Shown here piece by piece: positions 19,045 through 27,975 of a DNA stretch of 64,000 nt. The notes under the pieces were generated by a model. That model had not been told where the DNA came from. It made no database searches and saw nothing but the letters and a program-made list of their open reading frames with translations. The stretch comes from Fulvimarina pelagi HTCC2506 (GTDB lineage: Bacteria; Pseudomonadota; Alphaproteobacteria; Rhizobiales; Rhizobiaceae), in NCBI RefSeq assembly GCF_000153705.1, contig NZ_DS022272.1:1495839-1559838 (forward strand), read 5' to 3'. Position numbers and translations under genes: made by a program. Each line of letters begins with the position of its first letter. Position 1 is the stretch's first letter.

Positions 19045-20184
19045 TCAGGTCAGTCCCGACAAATCGTTCCAGAATGCAAACACCATCAGCATCATGACAA
19101 GAGCGAGGCCGATCCTGAAACCGACCTCCTGTACGTTTTCGCTCAAAGGCTTACCTCGGATCGCCTCGAAGGCGTAGAAAAGGAGATGCCCCCCATCGAG
19201 CATGGGGATCGGCAGAAGATTGAGCAAACCGATCGAGACCGAGAGCAATGCGGCGAGATTGAGCAATGCACCGAGGCCCAGATTGGAAACCTCGCCTGAA
19301 ACCTGCGCAATACGGATAGGCCCGCCGATCTGGTCGGCATTCTGCCGTCCCGTGATCACCTGGCCGATAAAGTCGACCGTCCGTGTTGTCACGAACCATG
19401 TCTGCTCGACGCCGTAGCCGAAGGCCTGAAGCGGTCCGAGTTCTTCGGTCCGGAAAGACGAGGCATCGCCGCTGGCGATGATACCAATCACGGGCACGTT
19501 GTAGGTCTTGCCGAAACCGTCGTCCCGTTCTTCGATTCGCGGAGTGACGTCGAGATCGAGCGTTCGCCCGCCCCGATCGACGGTCACCACGATCGGCTGT
19601 TCGCCGTGTCCGCTCACATAATTCTGCAAGTCCGAGAAATAGGTGATCGGATTGCCGTCTACCGCGTCGATTCGGTCACCCGCCTCGAAACCTGCAGCTT
19701 CTGCCGGCGAGCCGGCGACGACGTCGGCCACGATCGGATCTGCCACCGTCCGGCCGTTGACGAAGGCAACAGCCGCAAAGATCACGATAGCGAGAATGAA
19801 ATTGGCGATCGGCCCCGCCGCCACTGTCGCCGCGCGCCGGCCGACGGAAGCGGTAGGAAAAGCCTCGCGGCGCTCGTCAGCGTTCATTGCGCTGACGGCT
19901 TCCCGGTCGGGCGTCGAAGCCGCCGACTCGTCGCCAAAGAACTTGACGTAGCCCCCAAGGGGAATCGCCGAGAGTTTCCAGCGCGTGCCGCGCTTGTCGG
20001 TTACGCCGAGGAGCTCTGGGCCAAAGCCGACCGAGAAGGCGAGCGAACGGATGCCACACCAGCGCCCGACGAGATAGTGACCGAGTTCGTGGAAGAAAAC
20101 GATAACAGTCAGGACGAACAAAAACGGAATGATATACATGAGACCGCCATCCCAGAGCGTCCCCAACCCAATTCCGTTTTCCAT
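19045..20184 (-). CDS. rseP: Site-2 intramembrane metalloprotease RseP
   Basis: A zinc protease that cuts membrane-embedded anti-sigma factors and remnant signal peptides. The 379-residue protein has the metal site HELGH (about residues 28-32) in the first membrane helix, a single PDZ domain (about 125-215; the E. coli protein has two), and the second active-site motif MLDGGH in a C-terminal helix. The start is marked by a perfect ribosome site (AGAAGGAGGT). It lies between cdsA (249-base gap) and bamA, so it belongs to the envelope block. Confidence 0.95.
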   Translation of the reverse strand: MENGIGLGTLWDGGLMYIIPFLFVLTVIVFFHELGHYLVGRWCGIRSLAFSVGFGPELLGVTDKRGTRWKLSAIPLGGYVKFFGDESAASTPDREAVSAMNADERREAFPTASVGRRAATVAAGPIANFILAIVIFAAVAFVNGRTVADPIVADVVAGSPAEAAGFEAGDRIDAVDGNPITYFSDLQNYVSGHGEQPIVVTVDRGGRTLDLDVTPRIEERDDGFGKTYNVPVIGIIASGDASSFRTEELGPLQAFGYGVEQTWFVTTRTVDFIGQVITGRQNADQIGGPIRIAQVSGEVSNLGLGALLNLAALLSVSIGLLNLLPIPMLDGGHLLFYAFEAIRGKPLSENVQEVGFRIGLALVMMLMVFAFWNDLSGLT

Positions 20185-20433
20185 CGCAACCTCCTTCTAA
20201 TTTTCGTGAGCTGAAGAATTGGAGACCGATACGGCATCTCCTCCTCGCTTTTGTTCAATTCGCAGAACGAGCCTCGAAGATGAGTTTGCTCGCTCGGCCG
20301 CGCGTCGGCGTGAAAGCATGATCGCTCGCTGAGCGCACCATGCGCGTTCCGTCTACATTTACATCAAGATTGCGAAGATTTCGATTGCAGCAATCAGCCG
20401 CTTTCGATCGATACATGCAGCGCTCGGGTAGGC
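20185..20433. other. Gap between cdsA and rseP without a gene
   Basis: 249 bases in the middle of an otherwise tight operon. In many alphaproteobacteria dxr sits at this position; no remnant of a DXR-like frame is visible. The only frames are very short, for example 28 codons, without support. It may hold an internal promoter for rseP-bamA. Confidence 0.5.
20189..20198 (-). promoter_or_regulatory. Strong ribosome binding site of rseP
   Basis: AGAAGGAGGT, a full match to the anti-Shine-Dalgarno sequence, lies 4 bases before the ATG at 20184. It decides the rseP start and suggests high translation; most genes here have much weaker sites. Confidence 0.85.
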
Positions 20434-21288
20434 TTATTGGTCGAACAGGCCCACAGCCGGCTCGAAGAAGTCACCGTTGAGCGCACCGACCAAAAAGGCC
20501 GCCGCGGAGGCAACGATGAGCGCGTCCATTCTGTCCATTACCCCGCCATGGCCGGGGATGATGCGGCCTGCGTCCTTGACGCCGAACCGCCGTTTTATCC
20601 AGGACTCGAAGAGATCACCGCACTGCCCGAGGAACGAAAGGCCCGAGGCCAACGCGAGGAGCGCGAAACTCACCTCCGGCGCAAAGATCGCCAGATAGAT
20701 CGCGGCGAAGAACACGCCCGCTGCAAGCCCACCGAGGGCCCCTGACACCGTCTTGTTCGGGGAGATCGAACGCATAAGCTTCGGCCCTCCGACGCTGCGC
20801 CCGGTGAAATAGGCGAAGATGTCGGTCGCCCAGACAATGACGGCGACGAAGCCGATCGCAACGAGCCCGGTAAGATCGTCCGATCTCAAAAGCCCGAGTG
20901 GGAGCGAAGCGAGCGAAGCGTAGACCAACCCGCCGAGCGTCCACATTGCGCGCCACTCGTACCGGTCCACAAAGGCGATGAAGGCTATGCCAGCGCCAAG
21001 AATCGCGAGTGCTATCCCATTCAGTCCGAACACGAAGAGGAGCAGTGTCAGGTAGAGACAGCGCTTGGCGAACGGATGGATCGGCCCGGCTCGCCGCGAA
21101 GATCCTATGATCCGTGACCACTCGTCGAAGATGATCACGCCGATAACAGCGCATAAGATCCGGAAGGGAAAGCCGCCGATCACCGTCAGGACGACAACCA
21201 AAACGATCAGTAGAATCGCCGACAGAACGCGAGATTTGAGATCGCCCCAGGTCTTTATCGCCTTGAGGCGGGTGATCAGCTCTGTCAT
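20434..21288 (-). CDS. cdsA: Phosphatidate cytidylyltransferase
   Basis: Makes CDP-diacylglycerol from phosphatidic acid and CTP, the entry to all phospholipids. The 284-residue integral membrane protein has seven to eight hydrophobic segments and the complete family signature near the C-terminus: SWIKRRFGVKDAGR followed by IIPGHGGVMDRMDAL. It starts 10 bases after the uppS stop, as part of the frr-uppS-cdsA unit. Confidence 0.96.
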   Translation of the reverse strand: MTELITRLKAIKTWGDLKSRVLSAILLIVLVVVLTVIGGFPFRILCAVIGVIIFDEWSRIIGSSRRAGPIHPFAKRCLYLTLLLFVFGLNGIALAILGAGIAFIAFVDRYEWRAMWTLGGLVYASLASLPLGLLRSDDLTGLVAIGFVAVIVWATDIFAYFTGRSVGGPKLMRSISPNKTVSGALGGLAAGVFFAAIYLAIFAPEVSFALLALASGLSFLGQCGDLFESWIKRRFGVKDAGRIIPGHGGVMDRMDALIVASAAAFLVGALNGDFFEPAVGLFDQ

Positions 21289-21298
21289 TCGGGATCAA

Positions 21299-22015
21299 CT
21301 AGGAGGCGATTTCGCGGGACAATCCCCCGTAACGCCTGTCGCGCGAGGCGTATTCGCCAATTGCTTCTTGCAAAGCGCCCTTGTCGAATTCCGGCCAGTT
21401 CATTGGCATGAAGACGAACTCCGAATAGGCGGCCTGCCACAGGAGGAAGTTCGACAGACGAATCTCACCGCTTGTACGGATGATGAGATCGGGGTCCGGA
21501 ATGCCAGCCGTATCGAGGTGCGCGGTGACCGCCTCGTCATCGAGGGTAGCCACGTCGATCTCGCCGGCTGCCACCTTTCGAGCGATCGCTCTGACTGCGC
21601 GAGCAATCTCATCGCGGGCCCCATAATTGAAAGCGACCACAAGGGTTTGGCGTTCATTGTGCCGCGTAAGATTCTCGGCCTCTTCGAGCAGAGACAAGAT
21701 GTCCGGCTGAAGGTTATCGCGCGCGCCGACAATACGCACCCTCACTCCCTCCTTGTGAAGGTCAGCGAGATCGCGCCGAATGAACATCTTGAGAAGTCCA
21801 AGAAGCTCATCGATCTCCTCCGAAGGACGGCTCCAATTCTCGGACGAGAAGGCGAACAGGGTCAGATACTCGATCCCAAGTTCGCCTGCGGCTCTCACCG
21901 TTGCGCGCACAGCCTCGACACCGCGGCGATGGCCGACGCTACGCGGCAGACCTCGAGCCCGCGCCCAGCGTCCATTGCCGTCCATAATGATGGCGATGTG
22001 TCGGGGATGTCGCAC
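21299..22015 (-). CDS. uppS: Undecaprenyl diphosphate synthase (isoprenyl transferase)
   Basis: cis-Prenyltransferase that makes the C55 carrier for peptidoglycan and polysaccharides. The 238-residue protein has the catalytic [10 protein letters not shown] motif at its very N-terminus, the [11 protein letters not shown] segment, RIVGAR and the C-terminal [16 protein letters not shown]. The start is a GTG (22015) with GAAGGA 9 bases upstream. The frame is open further upstream, but nothing there matches the family. Confidence 0.96.
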   Translation of the reverse strand: MRHPRHIAIIMDGNGRWARARGLPRSVGHRRGVEAVRATVRAAGELGIEYLTLFAFSSENWSRPSEEIDELLGLLKMFIRRDLADLHKEGVRVRIVGARDNLQPDILSLLEEAENLTRHNERQTLVVAFNYGARDEIARAVRAIARKVAAGEIDVATLDDEAVTAHLDTAGIPDPDLIIRTSGEIRLSNFLLWQAAYSEFVFMPMNWPEFDKGALQEAIGEYASRDRRYGGLSREIAS

Positions 22016-22070
22016 GCGGCTCGATCCTTCTCGGTTACGCTCAGGTCTCCTCTGGTCCCAACGGATCCGG

Positions 22071-22628
22071 TCAGACCTGCATGATCTCTTGTTCTTTCGT
22101 GGCGAGCGTCCTGTCGATCTCGCTCACCGCATCGTCGGTCATCTTCTGAACCCGCTCGGACATCTGCCGATTGTCGTCCTGCCCGATGTCGCCGTCCTTC
22201 TCCATCTTCTTCAAACTGTCCATGCCGTCGCGGCGCACGTGGCGCACCGCCACCTTCGCCTGTTCAGCATATTGCTGAGCAACCTTCACCAATTCCTTCC
22301 GGCGCTGTTCGTTCAGTTCGGGAAGGGGAATCCGAAGCGTGGTGCCGTCGGTCACCGGGTTAAGGCCAAGATTGCTTTCACGAATGGCGCGCTCGACCTT
22401 ACCAACCATTTGCTTGTCCCAAACCGTCACGCTGACGAGGCGCGGTTCGGGCACGGAGATGTTTGCGACCTGGTTGACCGGCATCTGCGTGCCATAGGCG
22501 TCGACCATCACCGGGTCGAGGAGGTTCGGCGAGGCACGCCCGGTGCGCAGCCCGGCGAGATCGCCCTTGAAGGACTGGATCGCCCCGTCCATGCGTCGTT
22601 TCAGATCGTCGAAATCAAAATCGGCCAT
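22071..22628 (-). CDS. frr: Ribosome recycling factor
   Basis: Splits post-termination ribosomes together with EF-G. The 185-residue protein has the family features: the [14 protein letters not shown] segment with the key Arg, the [17 protein letters not shown] region and a long three-helix bundle. It lies between pyrH and uppS at short distance in the usual order. Confidence 0.97.
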   Translation of the reverse strand: MADFDFDDLKRRMDGAIQSFKGDLAGLRTGRASPNLLDPVMVDAYGTQMPVNQVANISVPEPRLVSVTVWDKQMVGKVERAIRESNLGLNPVTDGTTLRIPLPELNEQRRKELVKVAQQYAEQAKVAVRHVRRDGMDSLKKMEKDGDIGQDDNRQMSERVQKMTDDAVSEIDRTLATKEQEIMQV

Positions 22629-22676
22629 CGTGCCGCTCCCGTATCTGTTCTCTCTCGGAGATCGTCCGCCGCCATG

Positions 22677-23396
22677 TCAGTCGCTGACGATGGTGGAGCG
22701 TCCTCCCCCTGACAATATCCGCGCCAGTTCGCCCTTCTCGTGGATCGAAAAGACGACGATCGGTATCTTGTTTTCCCGCGTCAGCGCCACCGCTGCGACG
22801 TCCATGACCGCAAGCCCTTGATTGAGGACGTCGTCGTGGGTCAGATGATCGTAGCGTTCGGCATCCGGGTTTTTCTTCGGGTCGGCTGAGTAAATGCCGT
22901 CGACCTGCGTCGCCTTGAACAGCGCCGCCGCGCCCATCTCCGCTGCGCGGAGCGCCCCGGCGGAGTCGGTGGTGAAAAAGGGATTGCCGGTACCGCCGGC
23001 AAAGATCACGACGCGGCCCGCAGCCTGATGGGCGAGTGCCTTCAGTTGCGAGAAACTCTCGCAGATTTCCGGCATGGCGATCGCGGAGAGGACAACTGCG
23101 TCGACGCCCATCTTCACGAGCGACGTCCTCAGCGCCAGCGCATTGATGACGGTCGCCAGCATCCCCATGTGGTCGCCGGTGACCCGGTCGCCGCCCTTCG
23201 ACGCCACCGCGACGCCTCGGAAGATGTTTCCGCCGCCGATGACGACCGAGATGTCGACGCCGAGTTCACGTGCTTCGCGTATGTCGGCAGCAATGCGGTC
23301 GGCGACGGAGACGTCGATCCCGAATCCCTGGTCACCCATCAAAGCTTCGCCGGATACCTTTACGAGGATCCGACGATATCTGATGCTTGAGGCCAT
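22677..23396 (-). CDS. pyrH: Uridylate kinase
   Basis: UMP kinase of the amino acid kinase fold: phosphorylates UMP to UDP with ATP. The 239-residue protein has the N-terminal RILVKVSGEALMG loop, VVIGGGNIFRG, FAGGTGNPFFTTD and TQVDGIYSADPKKNP for ATP binding. It lies upstream of frr, separated by 48 bases, and about 200 bases downstream of tsf. Confidence 0.97.
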   Translation of the reverse strand: MASSIRYRRILVKVSGEALMGDQGFGIDVSVADRIAADIREARELGVDISVVIGGGNIFRGVAVASKGGDRVTGDHMGMLATVINALALRTSLVKMGVDAVVLSAIAMPEICESFSQLKALAHQAAGRVVIFAGGTGNPFFTTDSAGALRAAEMGAAALFKATQVDGIYSADPKKNPDAERYDHLTHDDVLNQGLAVMDVAAVALTRENKIPIVVFSIHEKGELARILSGGGRSTIVSD

Positions 23397-23539
23397 GGTT
23401 CACTCACTCGACCTGGCCGCGCCCGTTCCGATCCGGCATGCCGCATCCGGGTCAAACGCCGCGCCCTGCAATGGAAGCCGCACTGATTTTTGCCGTTCCG
23501 CGCGGGCGCACCGCATGAAACGGCCTTTGCGATACAGGA

Positions 23540-23568
23540 AGGGCGCCCGCTTGTGAAGCGGACGCCCT
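23540..23568 (-). terminator. Hairpin after tsf
   Basis: A 13-base-pair stem (AGGGCGTCCGCTT against AAGCGGGCGCCCT on the minus strand, one G-T pair) with a 3-base loop, 29 bases past the tsf stop. The following TTCCTGT is only weakly T-rich. It probably ends or attenuates the rpsB-tsf transcript before pyrH. Confidence 0.65.
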
Positions 23569-23597
23569 CGTTGAATTCGTCGAATTCGGCGCCGTGA

Positions 23598-24521
23598 TCA
23601 GCGGCCGGCGGCGGCAGCTACTTCGGCGGCGAAGTCGCTCTCTTCGCGCTCAATGCCTTCGCCAAGCGCGAAACGGACATAACCGGTGATCTTTGCCTTG
23701 CCGCCGGCGTCCTTCGCGGCTTCTTCTAGCGCCTTCTCGACGGTGGTGTCAGGATTGATCACGAAAGCCTGCTTCAGCAGCACGACCTCCTCGTAGAACT
23801 TGCGCATTCGGCCTTCGACCATCTTCTCGATGATGTTTTCGGGCTTGCCCGAAGCGCGAGCCTGGTCGGAGAAGATAGCCTTCTCGCGCTCGGCAACGTC
23901 CGCATCCACTTCATCGGGTGAAAGCGCGAGGGGGTTAGTCGCCGCGACATGCATCGCGACTTGGCGCCCGAAGGCGGCCATCTTTTCTTTGTCGCCATCG
24001 GTCTCGATCGCGACCAGAACGCCAAGCTTGCCGACACCATCGGCTACCTGATTGTGGATGTAGGTGGCGACCGCGCCCTCGGCGACGCTCAACTCGGCCG
24101 AACGGCGTAGCTGCATGTTCTCACCGATCGTACCGATCAGATCCTTGATGGTGTCGCCAACCGACTTGTCGGAACTCGGATAGCCCGCATTCGATACTGC
24201 CTCATTCGTCCCATCCGTCGTGAGTGCGACGGACGCGACGTCGCGCACGAGTGTCTGGAAGGCGTCGTTGCGCGCGACAAAATCCGTCTCGGAGTTCACC
24301 TCGACGACGACGGCCTTGCCGCCCTCGGAAGCAACACCGATCAGACCTTCGGCAGCCGTACGGGACGACTTCTTGTCGGCCTTGGCGATACCTTTCTTGC
24401 GCAGCCAGTCGATCGCGGCGTCCATGTCGCCGTTCGTCTCGTTCAGCGCGGTCTTGCAGTCCATCATGCCTGCGCCGGTCTTCTCGCGCAGCTCTTTCAC
24501 CATGGAAGCGGTAATGGCCAT
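23598..24521 (-). CDS. tsf: Translation elongation factor Ts
   Basis: Nucleotide exchange factor for EF-Tu. The 307-residue protein has the family start [20 protein letters not shown] (UBA-like N-domain), the [10 protein letters not shown] motif contacting EF-Tu and two core subdomains. The frame is open upstream by over 100 codons of Arg-rich sequence, which is an artefact of high GC; the ATG at 24521 gives the family start. It follows rpsB by 148 bases. Confidence 0.97.
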   Translation of the reverse strand: MAITASMVKELREKTGAGMMDCKTALNETNGDMDAAIDWLRKKGIAKADKKSSRTAAEGLIGVASEGGKAVVVEVNSETDFVARNDAFQTLVRDVASVALTTDGTNEAVSNAGYPSSDKSVGDTIKDLIGTIGENMQLRRSAELSVAEGAVATYIHNQVADGVGKLGVLVAIETDGDKEKMAAFGRQVAMHVAATNPLALSPDEVDADVAEREKAIFSDQARASGKPENIIEKMVEGRMRKFYEEVVLLKQAFVINPDTTVEKALEEAAKDAGGKAKITGYVRFALGEGIEREESDFAAEVAAAAGR

Positions 24522-24548
24522 CTCGTAGTCCTTCACGTCGATAAGAAT

Positions 24549-24580
24549 GGCGCACCGCGTTTTGTCCAAACGGGTGCGCC
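24549..24580 (-). other. Strong hairpin in the rpsB-tsf spacer
   Basis: On the minus strand GGCGCACC pairs with GGTGCGCC, and inside it CGTTT pairs with AAACG, giving 13 base pairs with one bulged C. It is not followed by a T-run (ATTCTTAT). It lies 28 bases before the tsf start and could set the ratio of S2 to EF-Ts by partial termination, RNA processing or blocking of the tsf ribosome site. Confidence 0.6.
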
Positions 24581-24669
24581 GAAAGGGAAAGCCGGGGCAG
24601 GCCCGCTCGCTTTTCGACGCGAAACGGTCCGCCTCGGCTGAGAGCGAGCGCCTCAAAGGCGCCTGCAGG

Positions 24670-25524
24670 TTACGGCGTCGGGGTCGCCGCGGTCTGGGCG
24701 GCCTGACCGACCGGCTGCTCCTCGACCGGCGCTTCGCCCGGCTGGTCTCCCGGAACCTCGGCCTCGGTCTTGGCTTCCTCGATGACCTCTGCCGGAGCGT
24801 CTTCCATCTCGCCGATATCCATGCCCGAGTCGCCCTGTTGGCGGGCGATGCCATCGACGGCGGCGCGTGCGATCAGATCGCAGTAGAGCGCGATTGCGCG
24901 TGAGGCGTCGTCATTGCCCGGGATCGGATAGTCGACACGAGCCGGATCGCAGTTCGAATCGACGACTGCGACGACTGGAATGCCGAGGCGGCGCGCCTCG
25001 TCGATTGCGATCGACTCTTTATTGGTGTCGATGATGAACATCATGTCCGGCACACCGCCCATGTCACGGATGCCACCGAGTGCAGTCTCGAGCTTGTCGC
25101 GCTCGCGCGTCAGCGTCAGACGCTCCTTCTTCGTGAAGCCCTGAGCTTCGCCGGAAAGAAGCTCGTCGAGCTTGCGAAGGCGCTGGATCGAGTGGGAGAT
25201 CGTCTTCCAGTTCGTCATCATGCCGCCGAGCCAGCGAGCATTGACATAGTACTGGGCCGAGCGCTGAGCTGCGTCCGCAATGATGTCGGAAGCTTGACGC
25301 TTGGTACCGACGAAGAGCACGCGTCCGCCGCGCGCAACCGTGTCGGACACGGCCTGCAGGGCGCGGTGCAGCAGCGGAACCGTCTGCGCCAGATCGAGAA
25401 TGTGGATGTTGTTGCGCGCACCGAAGATGTACGGCGACATTTTCGGGTTCCAGCGATGCGTCTGGTGACCGAAGTGAACGCCCGCTTCAAGGAGCTGGCG
25501 CATGGAATAATCTGGAAGTGCCAT
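24670..25524 (-). CDS. rpsB: 30S ribosomal protein S2
   Basis: 284 residues. The S2 family signatures are intact: [15 protein letters not shown] at the N-terminus, [28 protein letters not shown] and [12 protein letters not shown]. The start at 25524 gives [15 protein letters not shown]; an in-frame ATG ten codons upstream is unlikely. The C-terminal tail of about 50 residues is Ala/Glu/Pro-rich and lies beyond the conserved fold, as is usual for alphaproteobacterial S2. Confidence 0.98.
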   Translation of the reverse strand: MALPDYSMRQLLEAGVHFGHQTHRWNPKMSPYIFGARNNIHILDLAQTVPLLHRALQAVSDTVARGGRVLFVGTKRQASDIIADAAQRSAQYYVNARWLGGMMTNWKTISHSIQRLRKLDELLSGEAQGFTKKERLTLTRERDKLETALGGIRDMGGVPDMMFIIDTNKESIAIDEARRLGIPVVAVVDSNCDPARVDYPIPGNDDASRAIALYCDLIARAAVDGIARQQGDSGMDIGEMEDAPAEVIEEAKTEAEVPGDQPGEAPVEEQPVGQAAQTAATPTP

Positions 25525-25716
25525 TTCTCTGCCTTTTCCGGTTTGACCTGGCACGGGAGAAGCGAAAAAATCGCCACCGGTGGAGCTTTGCGGCCCTTCA
25601 GAAGAGCACGCGAAAATCCGTTCCCGTGTGTGGAATAAGCGCGCCGGTACCGCATCTTTGCCGATAAGGCAAGACGCCGATACGCTGCTGCGACCCCTAA
25701 TATGACCCGTGGCCGC

Positions 25717-26586
25717 CTAGTTTTCAACCGACGTACCGGAACAGTCGACCGCTTGAAGGGGTGTGAACTCGCTGATTTGACCGCTCAGGCTGTAGCCCTC
25801 GAAGTTCATCGTCAGGGCGTCGGATACCCCGTTTTCATAGAGGGTATAGCTCGTCGAGAAATCCGGCTCGGCATCGGCTCCGCCCGTCGCATCGTAATAG
25901 GCCTCGCTGATCCGCCACCGCGTGAGCCCCGCCAGCACATCGGAGCCCGGCTTTTCCTCACTGCCGTCGCCTTCGGCTGCTGCTTCGCCGCTCATATCCG
26001 GCTCGTCGGGCGTATCGGCGATGATCGAGGTCGAGCGAGTCTGCTTTTCGGCCTCCGGATCGCCGTCGAAGATCTGAGCCTCGTAGACGAACTCCCCTCT
26101 CTTCGCCGCCTCGATCAGGTTGCGCGTGTGCGAGATCGGAAAAGAGGCCGCGGCGATCTCGACGATCTTGTCGGCGGGTTGATCGTAGCGGACCTCGGTC
26201 TTGCCGCCGCCCGTGGTCGCCTTGCCGATCGAGGCCTGGTCGCGCAGCCCGTCCACGGTCGACACGTTTGAGAACTCCAGCGTTTTGCCGTCGAGCGTCT
26301 CATCGAGTTCGATCTGCTGGTCGACCACGATCAGCTCCTGGTTGCCGACGAACCGGGCGACGAAGCGGTATTCCAGTTCGTAGGCGTCGCAGCTGTCGTG
26401 CTTCACCTCGACGACGATTCGCCCGTCGATCGAGTCGAACTCCGAGCTCGACTGGCCGCTCTGGACCAAGTCGTAGACCGCCCGATGGGGGAACAAGTCC
26501 ATCGCGGACGCTCCGCCAGTGGCGGCAAGAATGCCGATCGAGATCAAGACGGCGAGCGAGGACGTGTTCGATCTCAGTCTTCTCAT
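25717..26586 (-). CDS. eipB: EipB-like periplasmic cell envelope integrity protein (DUF1849)
   Basis: A 289-residue periplasmic protein: signal peptide to about residue 29 (ending GGASAMDLF), then a beta-rich domain. The start of the mature part (HRAVYDLVQS), one Cys near residue 66 (HDSCDAYEL) and one near the C-terminus (AVDCSGT) match EipB of Brucella, in which the two conserved Cys form a disulfide and which is needed for envelope stress resistance. An insert of about 35 acidic residues (SGEAAAEGDGSEEKPGSD) follows the middle of the domain. It is divergent from the RidA gene. Confidence 0.85.
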   Translation of the reverse strand: MRRLRSNTSSLAVLISIGILAATGGASAMDLFPHRAVYDLVQSGQSSSEFDSIDGRIVVEVKHDSCDAYELEYRFVARFVGNQELIVVDQQIELDETLDGKTLEFSNVSTVDGLRDQASIGKATTGGGKTEVRYDQPADKIVEIAAASFPISHTRNLIEAAKRGEFVYEAQIFDGDPEAEKQTRSTSIIADTPDEPDMSGEAAAEGDGSEEKPGSDVLAGLTRWRISEAYYDATGGADAEPDFSTSYTLYENGVSDALTMNFEGYSLSGQISEFTPLQAVDCSGTSVEN

Positions 26587-26689
26587 GCGTCTTGGCTCTT
26601 TCGCGTGATCGGCCGTTCGGATAGGCCTTTCGAGATATCGGCTTACCCCGGCGCCTTTCTTCTTATAGCGCGAGGCTTCCGGACAACAG

Positions 26690-27172
26690 ATGGATGCTTG
26701 CGAAATGGCTCACAATATCGAAACGCGGCTGGAGGAAGCCGGGATTACACTGCCCGAGGCTGCAGCCCCCGCCGCGAACTATGTTTCATTCGTCACCTTC
26801 GGCTCGCTGCTTCAGACCTCTGGTCAGCTCCCGCTCGAGGGCGGCAAGCTGCCGATGCTCGGCAAGCTCGGCGCGCAGATTTCGCTCGAAGACGGCCAGA
26901 AGGCGGCAAAGCTCTGCGCGATCAACATTCTCGCCCAAGCCAAATCTGCCGTCGATGGCGAATGGGACCGGATCGGTCGGCTGCTCAAGCTTACAGTCTT
27001 CGTAGCCAGCGATCCGACCTTCATCGAACAGCACAAGGTTGCCAACGGGGCATCCGACTTCATGGTCCAAATACTTGGCGATATCGGTCGTCATTCGCGT
27101 TCGGCAGTGGGCGTACCGGCCCTGCCAATGGACGCGCCGGTTGAGATCGAAGCCCTGTTCGAACTGAAGTGA
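26690..27172 (+). CDS. RidA family protein (YjgF/Rid), long variant
   Basis: 160 residues of the trimeric RidA fold; archetypal members hydrolyse reactive enamine/imine intermediates from PLP enzymes. It belongs to the longer group of about 155 residues with the start ETRLEEAGITLPEAAAPAANYV and the C-terminal RSAVGVPALPMDAPVEIEALF, where the substrate-binding Arg (HSRSAVG) and terminal Glu are visible. An in-frame ATG at 26705 is an alternative start. Its stop overlaps the GTG of the GDPD gene (GTGA), so the two are coupled. Confidence 0.9.
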   Translation: MDACEMAHNIETRLEEAGITLPEAAAPAANYVSFVTFGSLLQTSGQLPLEGGKLPMLGKLGAQISLEDGQKAAKLCAINILAQAKSAVDGEWDRIGRLLKLTVFVASDPTFIEQHKVANGASDFMVQILGDIGRHSRSAVGVPALPMDAPVEIEALFELK

Positions 27173-27918
27173 GCGGGACGGGTGACGGCGCGCCTCTTTG
27201 GCTAACGGCGCGTCCCTATGCCCATCGTGGCCTTCACGACGGCAACCACGCCGTACTGGAGAATTCGCGCGCTGCGGCGAAACTCGCGATCGACCACGAC
27301 TTTGGTATCGAATGCGATCTTCAGCTATCACGTGACGGCGTGCCGGTCGTCTTCCACGACCATCATCTCGGGCGACTGACCGGTCGGGACATGGGGGTGG
27401 ACGCGCTAGCCGCTGCCGAACTCTCGAGCCTCAATCTTTCCGGCACCGATGAGACGATCCCGACCCTTACCGAGCTTCTCGATCTTGTGGCCGGTCGCGT
27501 GCCGCTACTCGTCGAACTCAAGAGCCGGGCCGATGTCGATCCTGAGGTTCTTGCCGCATCGGTCGCTGCGCGTCTGTCGACCTACGACGGACCTCTGGCC
27601 CTCATGAGCTTCGACACCGAAGCGGTCGCGGCTTGTCGGCGGCATATCGCCTGTCGGCCCGTCGGCCTCACGGCCGAAGGCGTTCGTGCAGAATCACTTG
27701 CCACGCATGATGCGGTCGCGCGCACCGGCCTCGACTTTATTTCATACGATCACCGCCACCTACCCAACCGCCTCACCGAGGACCTGAGGAAACAGGGTAT
27801 CCCGGTTCTTTGCTGGACGATCCGATCGGAAGTGGAGGCGCGAACCGCCCTCACCCACTGCGACCAGATTACCTTCGAGGGTTTTTTGCCGGGCCGCGAC
27901 CTCTTCCCGGATAAGTGA
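27169..27918 (+). CDS. Glycerophosphodiester phosphodiesterase, cytosolic type
   Basis: 249 residues of the GDPD TIM-barrel family, which splits glycerophosphodiesters into glycerol-3-phosphate and an alcohol. It has the AHRG motif near residue 19, the metal ligands in FGIECDLQLSRDGVPVVFHDH, and the LVELKSR strand. There is no signal peptide. The start is a GTG overlapping the RidA stop. The pairing with RidA is translational, not obviously metabolic. Confidence 0.93.
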   Translation: MSGTGDGAPLWLTARPYAHRGLHDGNHAVLENSRAAAKLAIDHDFGIECDLQLSRDGVPVVFHDHHLGRLTGRDMGVDALAAAELSSLNLSGTDETIPTLTELLDLVAGRVPLLVELKSRADVDPEVLAASVAARLSTYDGPLALMSFDTEAVAACRRHIACRPVGLTAEGVRAESLATHDAVARTGLDFISYDHRHLPNRLTEDLRKQGIPVLCWTIRSEVEARTALTHCDQITFEGFLPGRDLFPDK

Positions 27919-27975
27919 GACCGAGGCCATTTGAAGCGGTTGTCGCATCAAAACCATCCGCATATCTCAGGCCTC

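Noticed and set aside
20250-20340. 28-codon frame in the cdsA-rseP gap
   Set aside because: No ribosome site of note, no hydrophobic or helical pattern, too short to support.
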